Positions 26,601-35,962 of a stretch of DNA of 64,000 nucleotides are shown here, in pieces; position 1 is the first letter of the stretch; every line of letters begins with the position of its first letter. The notes beneath the pieces were generated by a model, which worked only from the letters and a program-made list of their open reading frames with translations, had not been told where the DNA came from and made no database searches. The position numbers and the translations under genes were made by a program. The stretch is taken from positions 2,767,232 through 2,831,231 of the forward strand of contig NC_014228.1 in assembly GCF_000252955.1 (NCBI RefSeq), in the 5' to 3' direction. The stretch comes from Xenorhabdus nematophila ATCC 19061 (GTDB lineage: Bacteria > Pseudomonadota > Gammaproteobacteria > Enterobacterales > Enterobacteriaceae).

Positions 26601-29600
26601 TTAGTGTTTCACCCGCCAGATTGACCGTTCTGGCTGTCTCAGGAATGGCATTAGTATTAAGTAAATGCACGATAGCGGATGGAACGGTATTTATCAGGCG
26701 AACAGTGGATCCCGCAGCAGCCGATTTTGCTGTAGTCAGTGAAAGTGCATTAGGGACAAGATGTACCGTTCCTCCGGAGATAAGTGGCGCAAAACATTCA
26801 TATACGGCTAAATCAAAATTCAGGGAAGTTGCACAAAGGGTATGCCCCAATTCTTCAGGCGTGAAATTTTGCTGTGCCCAAGTAAGGAAATTCACGGTAT
26901 TACGGTGTTCGAGTGCGACGCCTTTGGGTTTTCCTGTGGAGCCGGAGGTATAAATCACGTAGGCCAGATGATCTGATGTCAACCCCTGTGCCTGAGCATC
27001 CGGGTTACAGGCTGATACAGTATCAAAGTGTTGCTCAGTGCTGTCGAATATCACCGCAGGAACTGAACAATCAAGCAGATTAAGCAGCTTTGTTTGAGTA
27101 AGAACGGCTTTCGGTGCTGAATCTTCAAGGATATATGCCAGCCGTTTGCTGGGATAATTCGGATCGAGTGGTACGTAAGCCCCACCTGCTTTCAGAATAC
27201 CCAGTAAGCCCACAATCATAATCGGACTGCGTTCGAGACAAATTGCCACCCGGGAGTCAGGCTGTACTCCCAATGCGATCAAATGATGCGCCAGCCGGTT
27301 GGCACAATGGTTCAGTTTGTCATAGCTCAGAGATTGCCCCTCAAAGATCACCGCAGTGGCATTGGGGGTGCGTTGTACCTGTGCTTCAACTAATTGATGA
27401 ATTAAGGCATCTTGCGGGAAATCGGTCTGGGTATCATTAAAGTCAACCAACAATTGCTGGCGCTCTGCCGCGGGTAAAATGGGGATATTAATAATAGGTT
27501 GCCGGGGTTCTGTGTCTAATGCCTCTATCAGCCCTGTCAGGGCTGTGATCATATAGGCCATCAAACGAGCCGGATCGATACCTGACACACTTTGCGCAAC
27601 GATATTGAAACCATCGCCTAAATCGTCCACGGATAAAGTGAGGGGATAGTTGGTTCTCTCCTGGGCTGACAATAGACGTACACCTTCTGAGCTGAGGTTG
27701 AGTACATCCGGTCGGCTATGACGATAATTGAGCAGCGCGCTGAAAAGCGGCATGGAGGGTGCCATCCCGCTACAGCGTTGCGCCAGTGCCAGTGGGGCTT
27801 GTTCGTGTTCCAGCAGTTTCATCAGACTGTGGTGGGTTTCTTGCACGATTGTTTGTGCGCTTTTTCCGGCAAGCCGCAGGCGTATGGGCAACGTATTAAT
27901 AAACAGCCCTAAAATTTGCTCGATTCCGGCACCCGCCTGCATACGCCCCAGTAAAACCGTACCGAAGACCACATCATCCTGTCCACTGGTATGCGCCAGT
28001 ACCTGTGCCCACGCAATATGAAACAGCACACTGGGACTGACACCCTGACGGTGGGCTTGTATGCGGATTGCGCTGGACAATACTGTATCGAGTGACTGGA
28101 TGGCTGCCGACATTTGCCGCTTGTCATTGTGGGCATTCAATAGGCCAAAAGGCGCTATTGGAGTATCAATATCGGCGAGTATTTCACGGAAATAGGTTTC
28201 GTGTGCTGACATCGGCATGTGCAGAGAGCGGGCAACAAAATGACGATAAGGCAGAGGTGTAGATAAATTTTCAGGGCACTTGTTTTTACTGTTACTGCGT
28301 ATCAGTTCCTTGATTTCAGTGAAAATAAGCTCCAGCGTCAGATGATCACTGATCAAGTGGTGAAAGCATAAAGCCAGTAACCATTCATTTTTATGGGGAT
28401 CATGGGTAATATCGGCAGAGAAGAGCGGAGCCTGACTGATATCGAGACGTCGCTGATCGGGATCGGTGTAAGCGAGTAACTGAGCAGGAACCTCCTGATC
28501 GCTGACAGGAATAAAAGTGTTGATGTGCAGCAGGGCCTGACGCCAGACAACTTGTACCGGCTGGCTTAATGCTTGCCAGCAGATTGCGGTACGCAGGACA
28601 TCATGGCGGTCAATGACCTGTTGTAAGGCAACCAGAAAAGCATCGACACATTCGCGGGTATCGAAAGCAAACAGCGTGTGTATCAGATAAGTATCCCCCT
28701 GTTCCTGCAACAAAGAATGAAACAGAATGCCTTCCTGGAGTGGGGTAAGCGGATAGATATCCTGAATATTGCCGGCTCCGCCGGTAACGGCAGCAGAGAT
28801 GGTGTTAATCTCTTGCCGGGACAAAGAGACTAAAGTCAGCATCTCTGGTGTGATAGCTGTGCAACCGTCAGGGATCAGATTGGGCGGTACGGTAAAATCA
28901 CGCCTATTATCCTGAATCACCCGCGTTTTTTTTGCCATTTCCGCCAACACTGGTTTATCGAATACGGAACGGATATCAAGTGATAAATTCAGACCATACA
29001 GCCGTTCGCCCAAACTGAGCGCTATCAGTGAGTGCCCGCCAAGTTCGAAAAAGTGATCGTGGCGACCGACACGATCCACACTCAGCAACTCTTGCCAAAG
29101 TTGAGCCAGAATGGTTTCTGTGTCCCCCTCCGGAGCCTCATAACTGCGTGTTGCGATTGATGTCAGATCAGGAACTGGCAAAGCCTGCGTGTCAAGTTTG
29201 CCATTGGGCGTCAGCGGGAAGGCATCAAGCGTGACAAAAGCGCTGGGGATCATATATTCAGCGAGGTATTGCGTGAGCTGTTGACGTAATTCAGCCGGCA
29301 CAAGTGCAGCATTGGCCTGAGGAAGTAAATAAGCGACCAGATGTTTTTGTTCTGAAATATTTTCGCAAGCCAGCACCACGGCTTCGCGTACACCTTCACA
29401 TTCCCTGAGCCTTGATTCAATTTCTCCGGGTTCGATACGGAAACCCCGCAATTTGACCTGAAAGTCGTTGCGCCCGAGATATTCGATATTGCCGTCAGGA
29501 AGCCAGCGACCTAAATCACCGGTTTTGTACATCCGTGCGGTGGGATCAGATGAGAACGGGTCGGACAGAAAACGTTCTGCTGTCAGTTCCGGGCGATTGA

Positions 29601-32187
29601 GATAACCACGGGCAACACCTGCGCCGGCGATATAGATCTCCCCTGTGACACCGAGCGGGACGGGCCGGGCGTTGGTATCGAGGATATAGATTTGGGTATT
29701 GGCGATAGGGCGGCCAATGGGCGGGTTATTATTTTGCTGGCTGTTGCATGAGTAAAGGGTGGCACAAACGGTAATTTCCGTCGGCCCATACGCATTGATC
29801 ATTTGCCGTCTTTGTGCCCAGCGTTTGGTCAGCGTTGGCGGACAAGCTTCGCCTCCGACAAGCAACGTTTGCAGTGTCTCAGGCAGAACATCCATTGCTG
29901 CCAGAGCAGTGGGGGACAAAAGGGCATGGGTGATGTCATTGGCTTTCAAGTAACCGGATAGTGCAGCACCGGGCAGGAGATCAGCCCGTTTGGCAAGATA
30001 AAGGCGGGCACCGGTCAGTAATGCCATGCAGCATTCCCAAATACAGGCATCGAAACTGCCCGAAGCGAACTGCAAAACACGGCTGTCCGGTGTCAGTGCT
30101 AACGCATCTTGCTGAGTCGTCATCAGATTACACAGATTACGATGTTCTATCATGACCCCTTTAGGTTGTCCGGTGGAACCTGAGGTATAAATGACATAGG
30201 CCAGATGGTGTGAAGTCAGGCCCAGCGACCGGATATCGGGATTTGTTTCTGATCGTTTATCTGGAATGGCGTGTGTTGAGGCATTATTTGGAGAATCAAG
30301 AAATAGGGTAGGTATATTACTGCCCAGCGTTTTCACCCTATCCTCGGTTGAGGAGTGAGTGATCAAGGCCACTGATGCCGAATCTTCCAGCATATACACC
30401 AACCTGTCAGCCGGATAAGTCGGATCGAGTGGTACATAAGCGCCCCCCGCCTTGAAGATACCGAGTAAACTCACCACCATATCCGGACTGCAATCAACAC
30501 AGACTGCTACCCGATCATCCGGACGTATTCCCAGTTCAATTAAATGATGTGCCAGACGATTGGCCTGACGGTTCAGTTCGTCATAAGTCAGAGACTGGTT
30601 TTCAAAAACAGCAGCAATAGCATCAGGAGCTTGCTGTACCTGAGCTTCAAACAGCTGGTGGATCAATGTGTTTTGTGGGAAATCAGTCTGTGTGGCGTTG
30701 AAATCCATCAATATTTGTTGACGTTCTGTCTCAGGCAGGATAGGCAGGCTGGCTATCGGCGCATTCAGTGATGTGAGGGCAGAATCAAGTAAAACAGCAA
30801 GGCGGGACTGAAGCGTCATCACTTCTTCTATGCTCAGGTAATCGGCAGAAAAATTGAATTCAATCGCGAGGTTGAAAGGGGGATTTTCAGGAGAAGTGGT
30901 GTCTGTGTACTGTTTTATGATGACTGAGAGCGGATAGGGAGCGCCATGATGCAAGTCCAGAAATTCAATCGCGGTATCTTCTCCTGCCATATGCAGATTG
31001 GTTTTAAATGGTTCAAGTGACAATGCGATATCAAACAGTTGAGCCCGTCCGGTTTTTTGCCGGATGTGGATGTGCCGGTTGATCTCTGCAATCGGGACAC
31101 GATTGTATTTATAGCAACGCCGCAATTCAGCAAAGGCTTTTTGCATAACGACAAGGAATGTATCCTGCGGCTCAATGGTGATCCCAATCGGAATAACCGA
31201 TGCGAACATGCCCATTGTGTTTTTCTGCCGGGCACTTTTCCGGTTGTGCAGGGGAATGCCGAGGACAATTTCATTCACCCCTGTCGTCCGAGCGAAATAG
31301 CCGGCCAGAACGGCATACATGAAATGCAGAATAGATAATCCGTGCTGAGTGACACTCTCTTCGATACGTTGGAAAAGTGCCTGATCTATCTGCCAGCACA
31401 CCGGTTTTTGCCAGTGGTCTGTTGCTTTCCAGTCAGTCGCATTGCTCAAATCAAGCGATTTAGTGTGTTCAGGGTGTCTGGTTTTGTTGGTATCAGCAGG
31501 TGAGAGTAATGGCTGCGGCAGGTTTTCGTAGCGTTTTAACCAGAATTGCAAATCGCGTGAATAATCCGGGGAAGCGAGGTAATTCTGGTCATCTGCGATG
31601 AAATCCAAATAAGAGAGTGCTTCCCTGCTCAGTGTTTTATTCTGTACCAGATGATTGTAGGTGTCGATAACATCCTTAAAAAGGATGAACAAACCCGTTC
31701 CATCAATGATCAAATGATGGCAGCAAAATTGCCAGTACCAGCGTGTATTGCTTACCCGTAATAATTCAGCCCGCCACAGCGTTTCATTCAATTGAAACGG
31801 GCGCTGAAATTCTTCATCCATATACTGTTTTGCTTTGGTTTCTGCATCTGAATACGATGAAAAATCACGTAATTCCACGGATACAGGAAGAGAATCAATC
31901 ACCTTTTGGACAGGAAAAGTGTGAGTGTTCATGATCCGCAAACGGAGTGTGTCATGACGATAAACAACGGCTTTAACTGCCTGTTCTAACAAGGTTGCAT
32001 TCAACTCTCCCCTGATACTGAAAAAAAGGCCGATATTATAATTGGAAGAATCGGAGTGAATAATTTGATCGAGCCAAATGACGTGTTGGGGTGAACTAAG
32101 GGGAGAGGAATGCGAAAGGAGAAAATCATCATTATCAACTACGGAGGGAATTTTTGAGGAAGCATAGTAATCGTGTGACATACCCAT
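20608..32187 (-). CDS. Large NRPS: C-A-T-C/E-A-T-C-A-T-C/E-T, last module lacks A domain
   Basis: 3,859 residues. Domains: starter-type C (about 30-470, YNIGLFF and HHLIIDG); A1 (490-980, code DAWLLGAVCK, hydrophobic, Leu-like guess); T1 (Ser near 1050); dual C/E (from NIQDIYPL near 1132, HHLISDH); A2 (1580-2070, DLYNNALTYK, an alanine-type code); T2 (near 2132); LCL C (HHIITDG near 2327); A3 (2660-3165, DISNIGAVTK, unassigned); T3 (near 3227); dual C/E (near 3320, HHILNDH); T4 (FFKSGGHSL near 3810). No A domain lies between the last C/E and T4, and no thioesterase follows. Predicted backbone: acyl-D-X-L-Ala-D-Y. The ATG at 32181 (third codon) is better spaced from AGGTG than that at 32187. 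Product unknown; no other biosynthetic gene adjoins it. Confidence 0.9.
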   Translation of the reverse strand: MGMSHDYYASSKIPSVVDNDDFLLSHSSPLSSPQHVIWLDQIIHSDSSNYNIGLFFSIRGELNATLLEQAVKAVVYRHDTLRLRIMNTHTFPVQKVIDSLPVSVELRDFSSYSDAETKAKQYMDEEFQRPFQLNETLWRAELLRVSNTRWYWQFCCHHLIIDGTGLFILFKDVIDTYNHLVQNKTLSREALSYLDFIADDQNYLASPDYSRDLQFWLKRYENLPQPLLSPADTNKTRHPEHTKSLDLSNATDWKATDHWQKPVCWQIDQALFQRIEESVTQHGLSILHFMYAVLAGYFARTTGVNEIVLGIPLHNRKSARQKNTMGMFASVIPIGITIEPQDTFLVVMQKAFAELRRCYKYNRVPIAEINRHIHIRQKTGRAQLFDIALSLEPFKTNLHMAGEDTAIEFLDLHHGAPYPLSVIIKQYTDTTSPENPPFNLAIEFNFSADYLSIEEVMTLQSRLAVLLDSALTSLNAPIASLPILPETERQQILMDFNATQTDFPQNTLIHQLFEAQVQQAPDAIAAVFENQSLTYDELNRQANRLAHHLIELGIRPDDRVAVCVDCSPDMVVSLLGIFKAGGAYVPLDPTYPADRLVYMLEDSASVALITHSSTEDRVKTLGSNIPTLFLDSPNNASTHAIPDKRSETNPDIRSLGLTSHHLAYVIYTSGSTGQPKGVMIEHRNLCNLMTTQQDALALTPDSRVLQFASGSFDACIWECCMALLTGARLYLAKRADLLPGAALSGYLKANDITHALLSPTALAAMDVLPETLQTLLVGGEACPPTLTKRWAQRRQMINAYGPTEITVCATLYSCNSQQNNNPPIGRPIANTQIYILDTNARPVPLGVTGEIYIAGAGVARGYLNRPELTAERFLSDPFSSDPTARMYKTGDLGRWLPDGNIEYLGRNDFQVKLRGFRIEPGEIESRLRECEGVREAVVLACENISEQKHLVAYLLPQANAALVPAELRQQLTQYLAEYMIPSAFVTLDAFPLTPNGKLDTQALPVPDLTSIATRSYEAPEGDTETILAQLWQELLSVDRVGRHDHFFELGGHSLIALSLGERLYGLNLSLDIRSVFDKPVLAEMAKKTRVIQDNRRDFTVPPNLIPDGCTAITPEMLTLVSLSRQEINTISAAVTGGAGNIQDIYPLTPLQEGILFHSLLQEQGDTYLIHTLFAFDTRECVDAFLVALQQVIDRHDVLRTAICWQALSQPVQVVWRQALLHINTFIPVSDQEVPAQLLAYTDPDQRRLDISQAPLFSADITHDPHKNEWLLALCFHHLISDHLTLELIFTEIKELIRSNSKNKCPENLSTPLPYRHFVARSLHMPMSAHETYFREILADIDTPIAPFGLLNAHNDKRQMSAAIQSLDTVLSSAIRIQAHRQGVSPSVLFHIAWAQVLAHTSGQDDVVFGTVLLGRMQAGAGIEQILGLFINTLPIRLRLAGKSAQTIVQETHHSLMKLLEHEQAPLALAQRCSGMAPSMPLFSALLNYRHSRPDVLNLSSEGVRLLSAQERTNYPLTLSVDDLGDGFNIVAQSVSGIDPARLMAYMITALTGLIEALDTEPRQPIINIPILPAAERQQLLVDFNDTQTDFPQDALIHQLVEAQVQRTPNATAVIFEGQSLSYDKLNHCANRLAHHLIALGVQPDSRVAICLERSPIMIVGLLGILKAGGAYVPLDPNYPSKRLAYILEDSAPKAVLTQTKLLNLLDCSVPAVIFDSTEQHFDTVSACNPDAQAQGLTSDHLAYVIYTSGSTGKPKGVALEHRNTVNFLTWAQQNFTPEELGHTLCATSLNFDLAVYECFAPLISGGTVHLVPNALSLTTAKSAAAGSTVRLINTVPSAIVHLLNTNAIPETARTVNLAGETLKSSIVEQLFASSSVQTVCNLYGPSETTTYSTWTRMSRTTGFTAHIGHPIANTQIYILDTDGQPVPLGVSGEIYIAGAGVARGYLNRPELTAERFSNDPFSFLPTSRMYKTGDLGRWLPDGNIEYLGRNDFQVKIRGFRIELGEIETKLEQYRGVREAVVIAREETQEQKKLVAYLLTESEMKPTPAELRQHLTQHLADYMIPSAFVMLDTFPLTPNGKLDRQALPAPDASAVVTHGDEKPIGEVEITLAQIWQTLLELEHVNRYDNFFELGGHSLLAIQLVIRIRQNLALELTLPQLFTHPVLADLAAVLADASMLTQTTPIPVADRRQPLPLSFAQQSLWFLARLNTAASLAYHIPAVLRLSGKLNPSAFKAALDALVARQESLRTRFVLVDEHPYQHIDATDTGFTLNYQDLRGLNETSGVSQIDGLITRETQTLFDFANQPPVRGQLLQLSDEEHIFILTQHHIITDGWSTGILIRELGILYCAALEEKKALLEPLPIQYADYAVWQQKWLRGETTVAQRSFWQEQLRGAPELLTLPTDRPRSPEQSYAGDYIPIHLNAELLSALKALEQRQGTTLFMTLLAGWSIVLARLSGQNDIVIGTPVANRPYSELEGLIGFFVNTLPLRVELENCHTVAELLTHIREQALAIYAHQELPFEQLVEILQPNRSLSYNPIFQVMLALDNTPTPSFELPDLSVSVLEKKTRCSAHFDLTLSLVETTDNLIGHLEYASDLFDKITVERIVGYLTQVLTAMTVDEKQTIAHLPMLSAAERQQLLVEFNAPPPEFPSFAHEQSLQKSSSQSVLIHQLFEDQVQRTPDATAVIFEDQSLSYDELNCRANQLAHSLIAFGVRPDDRVAICVERGLDMIIGLFGILKAGAGYIPLDPEYPSERLIYQLSDSKPLLLLTQKHLQKGLSVQDLPVWLLDDATQQNKRAKQPVHNPDSEQSGLKPHHLAYIIYTSGSTGHPKGVMLEHHNVVSLIRAQRQISKPHLGDRILQFVTIAFDISVSDIFPTLASGAALVLRPSHIKVPDIGFVDFLRKQKVTIINIPTAFWNHWVQEIVAGHGGFSPHLHTVIVGGDKVEQRYLADWLSCPETQSCRWFNAYGPTEITVTATALLIDGKQTVPITDNIPIGRPISNTRMYILDTSGQPVPIGVSGEIYIGGQGVARGYSNQPELTAERFVIDPFSTQPNARMYKTGDLGRWRADGNIEYLGRNDFQIKIRGFRIELGEIETRLMQCPGVREAVVLAREIPDQKGMAGDKRLIAYLLAKPQAKLVPTELRQQLSQHLADYMLPGAFVILDAFPLAPNGKLDRQALPLPDQAAIVSRTYAAPINETEIILAQIWQTLLRLERVGRYDHFFELGGHSLMVVSLIEQLRLQGWCLDIRSVFATPVLADIAEMMQSIEEHATAFIAPPNLIPDNCTKITPDMLPLIALTQPEIDAITATVPGGAGNIQDIYPLTPLQEGMLFHHLLQTQGDIYLLQILIAFDNRERLDAFLSAFQQVINRHDILRTIFCWQGLRQPVQVVCRQASLHVATFVAENDQDIPSQLRTHTSPYQRRLDINQAPLVSADIAYDPHQGEWLLAMCAHHILNDHISLDIIISEINELMHHRAEHVIPALPYRHFIAQSLQIPPSLHEAYFRETLGDVDTPTIPFGILDIYSGDRQITNATQLISASLSRNIRKQARRHKVSGGVLFHVALALVLAKISRQEDVVFGTVLSGRMQGGINLHQTTGLFINTLPTRVRLTGNSVQQTVQETYHSLTQLLEHEQASLALAQRCSSVASPLPLFNTLLNYRHTPSDAVHTTWEGVRLITAEERMNYPLYFAVDDLGKGFRLDIQAVQGIDTSRLNTYMLSALSGLVAALDTAPQQPIVNIPVISDIEFQPLQIDFNLHSEQRDALSEQTDLAKHQYKAPAGDVETALAQIWQKLLKREQVSRHDNFFKSGGHSLIAIQLLARMYEQNMHVSLMDLLTHPTLKEMALIVENARIPVASGK

Positions 32188-32757
32188 TTCACCTTTTTTA
32201 GTAATCCAGATGCAATCTGTTTCATCTTTTTGAAAAAAAACAAAAATGGTTTTTTTAACTTAAAAATAGTTAAAAAACAGCATATAAAGCCAAATTAACT
32301 AAATGGTATTGAGATGTCGATATTTTTTGTTACTACTTTCGATTTATCCAGAATGTATATTATGTTACATAAGTGATAGCTGTGTGTTTCTTAAAAGAAA
32401 CTAACGTAATTCGCGTTATGACTGTTTCTTTATTATCGATTGCGCTATTTGACGTTATTCAGCTTTTGTCATAGAGCATAAAAATTGTGTGGGACACTCA
32501 TGCGGCAATAGCCTCTGCAAAATAGTCACCTGCTTCTTCGCTTAATTACAGTTTATAAAATTCTGGAAGACGAGAAGGTTGTTTAATTTCCGCAACCGAA
32601 CAATCTGAATATTTTTTAGACATTAGATGGCATTTGCGAGAACTATGTGTATGGATATCCTATTTACTCATAAATGCTGGGTGTAACATAGCTACCGAGA
32701 AGCCTATGTACTGCACGCCATGAACATATTTACAATTCCGTTGCAAAAGGAGGAATA
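32188..32757. other. 570-bp divergent intergenic region
   Basis: Separates the NRPS start from the carbonic anhydrase gene and must hold both promoters. The stretch next to the NRPS (32220-32400) is very AT-rich. At 32470-32630 the minus strand carries a short frame interrupted by stops, possibly gene debris; nothing is recognised. Confidence 0.5.
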
Positions 32758-33498
32758 ATGAAAAAAAAATTAATGCTGGCCGTCATTCTGGCTACCAGCT
32801 TCTCGATTGGGGCCGCAGAACAACCTCTGCATTGGGGTTATGAAGGTCAGGGAAGTCCTGAACACTGGGGCAAACTTTCACCGGATTTTGTACTGTGTGA
32901 AATCGGTAAAAACCAGTCACCGATCAATATCCAGGGCGCATTGAAGACACATCACAGCAAACTTGTTCTGGCTTTCCAGCAGGATAAACAGCAAATAATC
33001 AACAATGGCCATACTATTCAGATTAACGTCAGCGAAGGCAATACCCTGCGTCTGGACAAAGAGACCTTTACCCTACTGCAATTTCATTTCCACGCACCAA
33101 GTGAAAACGAGATCGATGGCAAACAGTTCCCGCTGGAAGGTCATTTTGTCTATAAAGATAAAGATGGCTCTCTGGCCGTACTGGCGCTGATGTTTCAGGA
33201 AGGGAAAGCTAATCCACAGTTGGCAAAAGCCTGGCAACAGATGCCAACTGAGGTTGATCAAGCTGCCATACTGACGCAACCTGTGGATATAAAAGCCTTG
33301 CTGCCTGAAAAACTCGAGTTCTACCGCTTCAGTGGCTCTCTGACCACGCCACCTTGTTCTGAAGGCGTAATCTGGATGGTCTTGGAACAGCCTGTAAGCG
33401 CTTCTGATGAACAAATCAAGCAATTCCGCTCAGTGCTGCTTCACCATTCAAACAATCGTCCGGTGCAGCCGCTGAATGGCCGCGTTATCATTCATTGA
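32758..33498 (+). CDS. cah: Periplasmic alpha-class carbonic anhydrase
   Basis: 246 residues with a Sec signal peptide (cleavage after about residue 20). It interconverts CO2 and bicarbonate. Family marks are HWGYEGQGSPEHWGKLSPDF, QSPINIQ, the zinc ligands in QFHFHAPSE (two His) and LEGHFVYKD (third His), and SLTTPPCSEGVIW near the substrate pocket; a Cys pair (LCEIGKNQSP and PPCSEG) may form the usual disulphide. AGGAGGA lies just before the ATG. Followed by a strong terminator, so monocistronic. Confidence 0.95.
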   Translation: MKKKLMLAVILATSFSIGAAEQPLHWGYEGQGSPEHWGKLSPDFVLCEIGKNQSPINIQGALKTHHSKLVLAFQQDKQQIINNGHTIQINVSEGNTLRLDKETFTLLQFHFHAPSENEIDGKQFPLEGHFVYKDKDGSLAVLALMFQEGKANPQLAKAWQQMPTEVDQAAILTQPVDIKALLPEKLEFYRFSGSLTTPPCSEGVIWMVLEQPVSASDEQIKQFRSVLLHHSNNRPVQPLNGRVIIH

Positions 33499-33588
33499 TT
33501 TCTGAGGATACAGGCGGGTCGCTATACCCTATGTGTAGTGACCGGCCATTTGATTAAAAGGTGGCGAGTGAGTAAACCTACGAGCTCA

Positions 33589-33621
33589 ACAGCCCTGTGC
33601 TTTTAGCACAGGGCTGTTTTA
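33589..33621. terminator. Strong hairpin between cah and pta
   Basis: ACAGCCCTGTGC and GCACAGGGCTGT form a perfect 12-bp stem with loop TTTTA, followed by TTTT on the plus strand. It serves cah, and by position (18 bp past the pta stop) probably the convergent pta as well, although the minus-strand U tract is poor. Confidence 0.85.
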
Positions 33622-33634
33622 TGCAATCCGAAAA

Positions 33635-35779
33635 TCAAGCGTTTTCTTGCTGTGTTGCCTGAATTGCAGTCAAGGCAACGGTATAAACGATGTCATCAAC
33701 CAGTGCACCACGGGACAGGTCATTAACAGGTTTACGCATACCTTGCAGCATTGGCCCGATGGATACCAGATCCGCAGAACGCTGTACCGCTTTATAAGTG
33801 GTGTTACCGGTGTTCAGGTCAGGGAAGATGAAGACAGTTGCCTGGCCTGCAACCGGTGAATTTGGTGCTTTGGATTTCGCCACATCTGCCATGATTGCCG
33901 CATCGTACTGCAATGGGCCATCAATGATCAGATCCGGGCGTTTTTCCTGTGCCAGACGGGTTGCTTCACGCACTTTCTCAACATCGCTGCCCGCACCGGA
34001 GTTGCCGGTCGAGTAGGAGATCATTGCGACGCGAGGCTCGATACCAAATGCTTTTGCAGAATCTGCTGACTGAATGGCGATTTCAGACAATTGTTCTGCG
34101 GTTGGGTCCGGATTAATCGCACAGTCACCGTAAACCAATACTTGCTCTGGCAGCAGCATGAAGAAGACAGAAGAAACCAGTGAACTGTTTGGCGCAGTTT
34201 TAATCAGCTGCAATGGCGGACGAATGGTGTTCGCCGTGGTATGAACCGCGCCGGAAACCAGACCGTCAACTTCGTTCTGTTCCAGCATCAATGTGCCCAG
34301 AACCACGTTGTCTTCCAGTTGTGCACGGGCAACAACTTCGGTCATGCCTTTGCTCTTACGCAGTTCTACCAGACGCGGAACGTAACGTTCACGTACTGCC
34401 GCCGGATTAACGATTTCAATACCTGCGCCCAGTTCAACGCCCTGAGCTGCCGCTACACGGCGAATTTCTTCCGGATCACCCAACAGGATACATTCGGCGA
34501 TGCCGCGTTCAGCACAGATAGCCGCTGCTTTAACAGTACGTGGTTCGTCACCTTCCGGCAGGACGATACGCTTGCCGGCCTGACGGGCCAGCTCAGTCAG
34601 CTGGTAACGGAATGCTGGCGGAGACAGCAGGTTCGGACGCTCAGCGGTTGCGGCCAGAGAGTCGATCCACTCGTTGCTGATATATTGTGCAATGTAGTTC
34701 TGCACTTTTTCGATGCGCTCGTGGTCATCAGCCGGCACTTCCAGACTGAAGCTTTGCAGATTCAGTGAAGTCTGCCATGTGTTGGTTTTCACCGTGAAAA
34801 CCGGCAGGCCGGTGTTGAATGCGCGTTCACACAGTTCACGGATCGAATCATCAATGGTGTAACCACCGGTCAGTAATACGGCACCGACTTCGATGCCGTT
34901 CATGGCAGCCAGACACGCGGTGATCAGTACGTCAGGACGGTCAGCAGAAGTGACCAGCAAAGAACCCGGACGGAAGTACTCCAGCATATTAGGGATGCTG
35001 CGGGCACAGAACGTCACGGATTTGATGCGACGGCTCTCAATCGCGCCTGCGTTGATGACGTCAGCTTTCAGGTGTTTTGCCATATCAATCGCACGGGTAG
35101 CGATCAGGTCAAAACTCCATGGAATACAGCCGAGAATCGGCAGCGGGCTGTTTTTGAAGATGGTTTTCGGATCGACGTGTGCGATGGTCGCTTTCGTGGA
35201 TTCGTCAAAGATTTCGGACAAATCCGGGCGGGTACGGCCCTGATCATCAACAGGTGCATTCAGTTTGTTAACAATAACACCGATGATGTTTTGGTTTTTG
35301 ATGCCACCGTATTCTGCACGGCTCAGTTCAATACGCTCTCTCAGCTGTTCCGGGGAATTGGTGCCCAGGGCAGTCACGAATACGATTTCTGCATTCAGGG
35401 TCTTGGCGATTTCATAATTCAGGGACTGGGCAAACGGATGCTTGCGAGTCGGAACCAGACCTTCAATCAGAACAACTTCTTCATCTTTGGTATTTTCGTG
35501 GTAACGCGCCACGATCTCTTCCATCAGCACGTCTTTTTTGTTGGTCGTCAGCAGTGATTCTACATGTGCCATATCCAAAGGTTCCGCTGCATGGATGCTG
35601 GAATGTGAACGGATAATGGAGGTAGTCTGATCCTGAGAACCAGTATGACGTGGTTGTGCGATAGGTTTGAATACGTTCAGGCGCACACCTTTTTGCTCCA
35701 TGGAGCGGATGACACCTAAGCTGACACTGGTTAAACCAACGCTGGTGCCAGTGGGGATTAGCATAATTGTACGAGACAC
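33635..35779 (-). CDS. pta: Phosphate acetyltransferase
   Basis: 714 residues, the same length as the E. coli enzyme. It interconverts acetyl-CoA plus phosphate with acetyl phosphate plus CoA in the cytoplasm. It has an N-terminal P-loop-like BioD/DRTGG region (start [14 protein letters not shown]), a middle DRTGG domain (about 220-330), and a C-terminal PTA_PTB catalytic domain (from about 390, [14 protein letters not shown], later [10 protein letters not shown]). It lies 183 bp downstream of ackA on the same strand, with a hairpin between, so it may be expressed both by read-through and from its own promoter. Confidence 0.97.
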   Translation of the reverse strand: MSRTIMLIPTGTSVGLTSVSLGVIRSMEQKGVRLNVFKPIAQPRHTGSQDQTTSIIRSHSSIHAAEPLDMAHVESLLTTNKKDVLMEEIVARYHENTKDEEVVLIEGLVPTRKHPFAQSLNYEIAKTLNAEIVFVTALGTNSPEQLRERIELSRAEYGGIKNQNIIGVIVNKLNAPVDDQGRTRPDLSEIFDESTKATIAHVDPKTIFKNSPLPILGCIPWSFDLIATRAIDMAKHLKADVINAGAIESRRIKSVTFCARSIPNMLEYFRPGSLLVTSADRPDVLITACLAAMNGIEVGAVLLTGGYTIDDSIRELCERAFNTGLPVFTVKTNTWQTSLNLQSFSLEVPADDHERIEKVQNYIAQYISNEWIDSLAATAERPNLLSPPAFRYQLTELARQAGKRIVLPEGDEPRTVKAAAICAERGIAECILLGDPEEIRRVAAAQGVELGAGIEIVNPAAVRERYVPRLVELRKSKGMTEVVARAQLEDNVVLGTLMLEQNEVDGLVSGAVHTTANTIRPPLQLIKTAPNSSLVSSVFFMLLPEQVLVYGDCAINPDPTAEQLSEIAIQSADSAKAFGIEPRVAMISYSTGNSGAGSDVEKVREATRLAQEKRPDLIIDGPLQYDAAIMADVAKSKAPNSPVAGQATVFIFPDLNTGNTTYKAVQRSADLVSIGPMLQGMRKPVNDLSRGALVDDIVYTVALTAIQATQQENA

Positions 35780-35921
35780 GGAAACCTCTTTAACGGCTGC
35801 TCAAATTTGATTCAATGTGATGAGTTCAATGCTATATAAATAGACGAAACATGAATTATGAGCCAACGCAATATTTATTAAGGAAATATTAATCAAACAC
35901 TCATGTAAGCACTGATGAATA

Positions 35922-35949
35922 GAAAACCGCCAGCATAGCTGGCGGTTTG
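35922..35949 (-). terminator. Hairpin between ackA and pta
   Basis: AAACCGCCAGC and GCTGGCGGTTT pair around a 3-nt loop; on the minus strand TTTTC follows. It begins 14 bp past the ackA stop and 140 bp before the pta start, so it should reduce ackA transcription into pta. Confidence 0.75.
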
Positions 35950-35962
35950 AGGATCATGTTGC

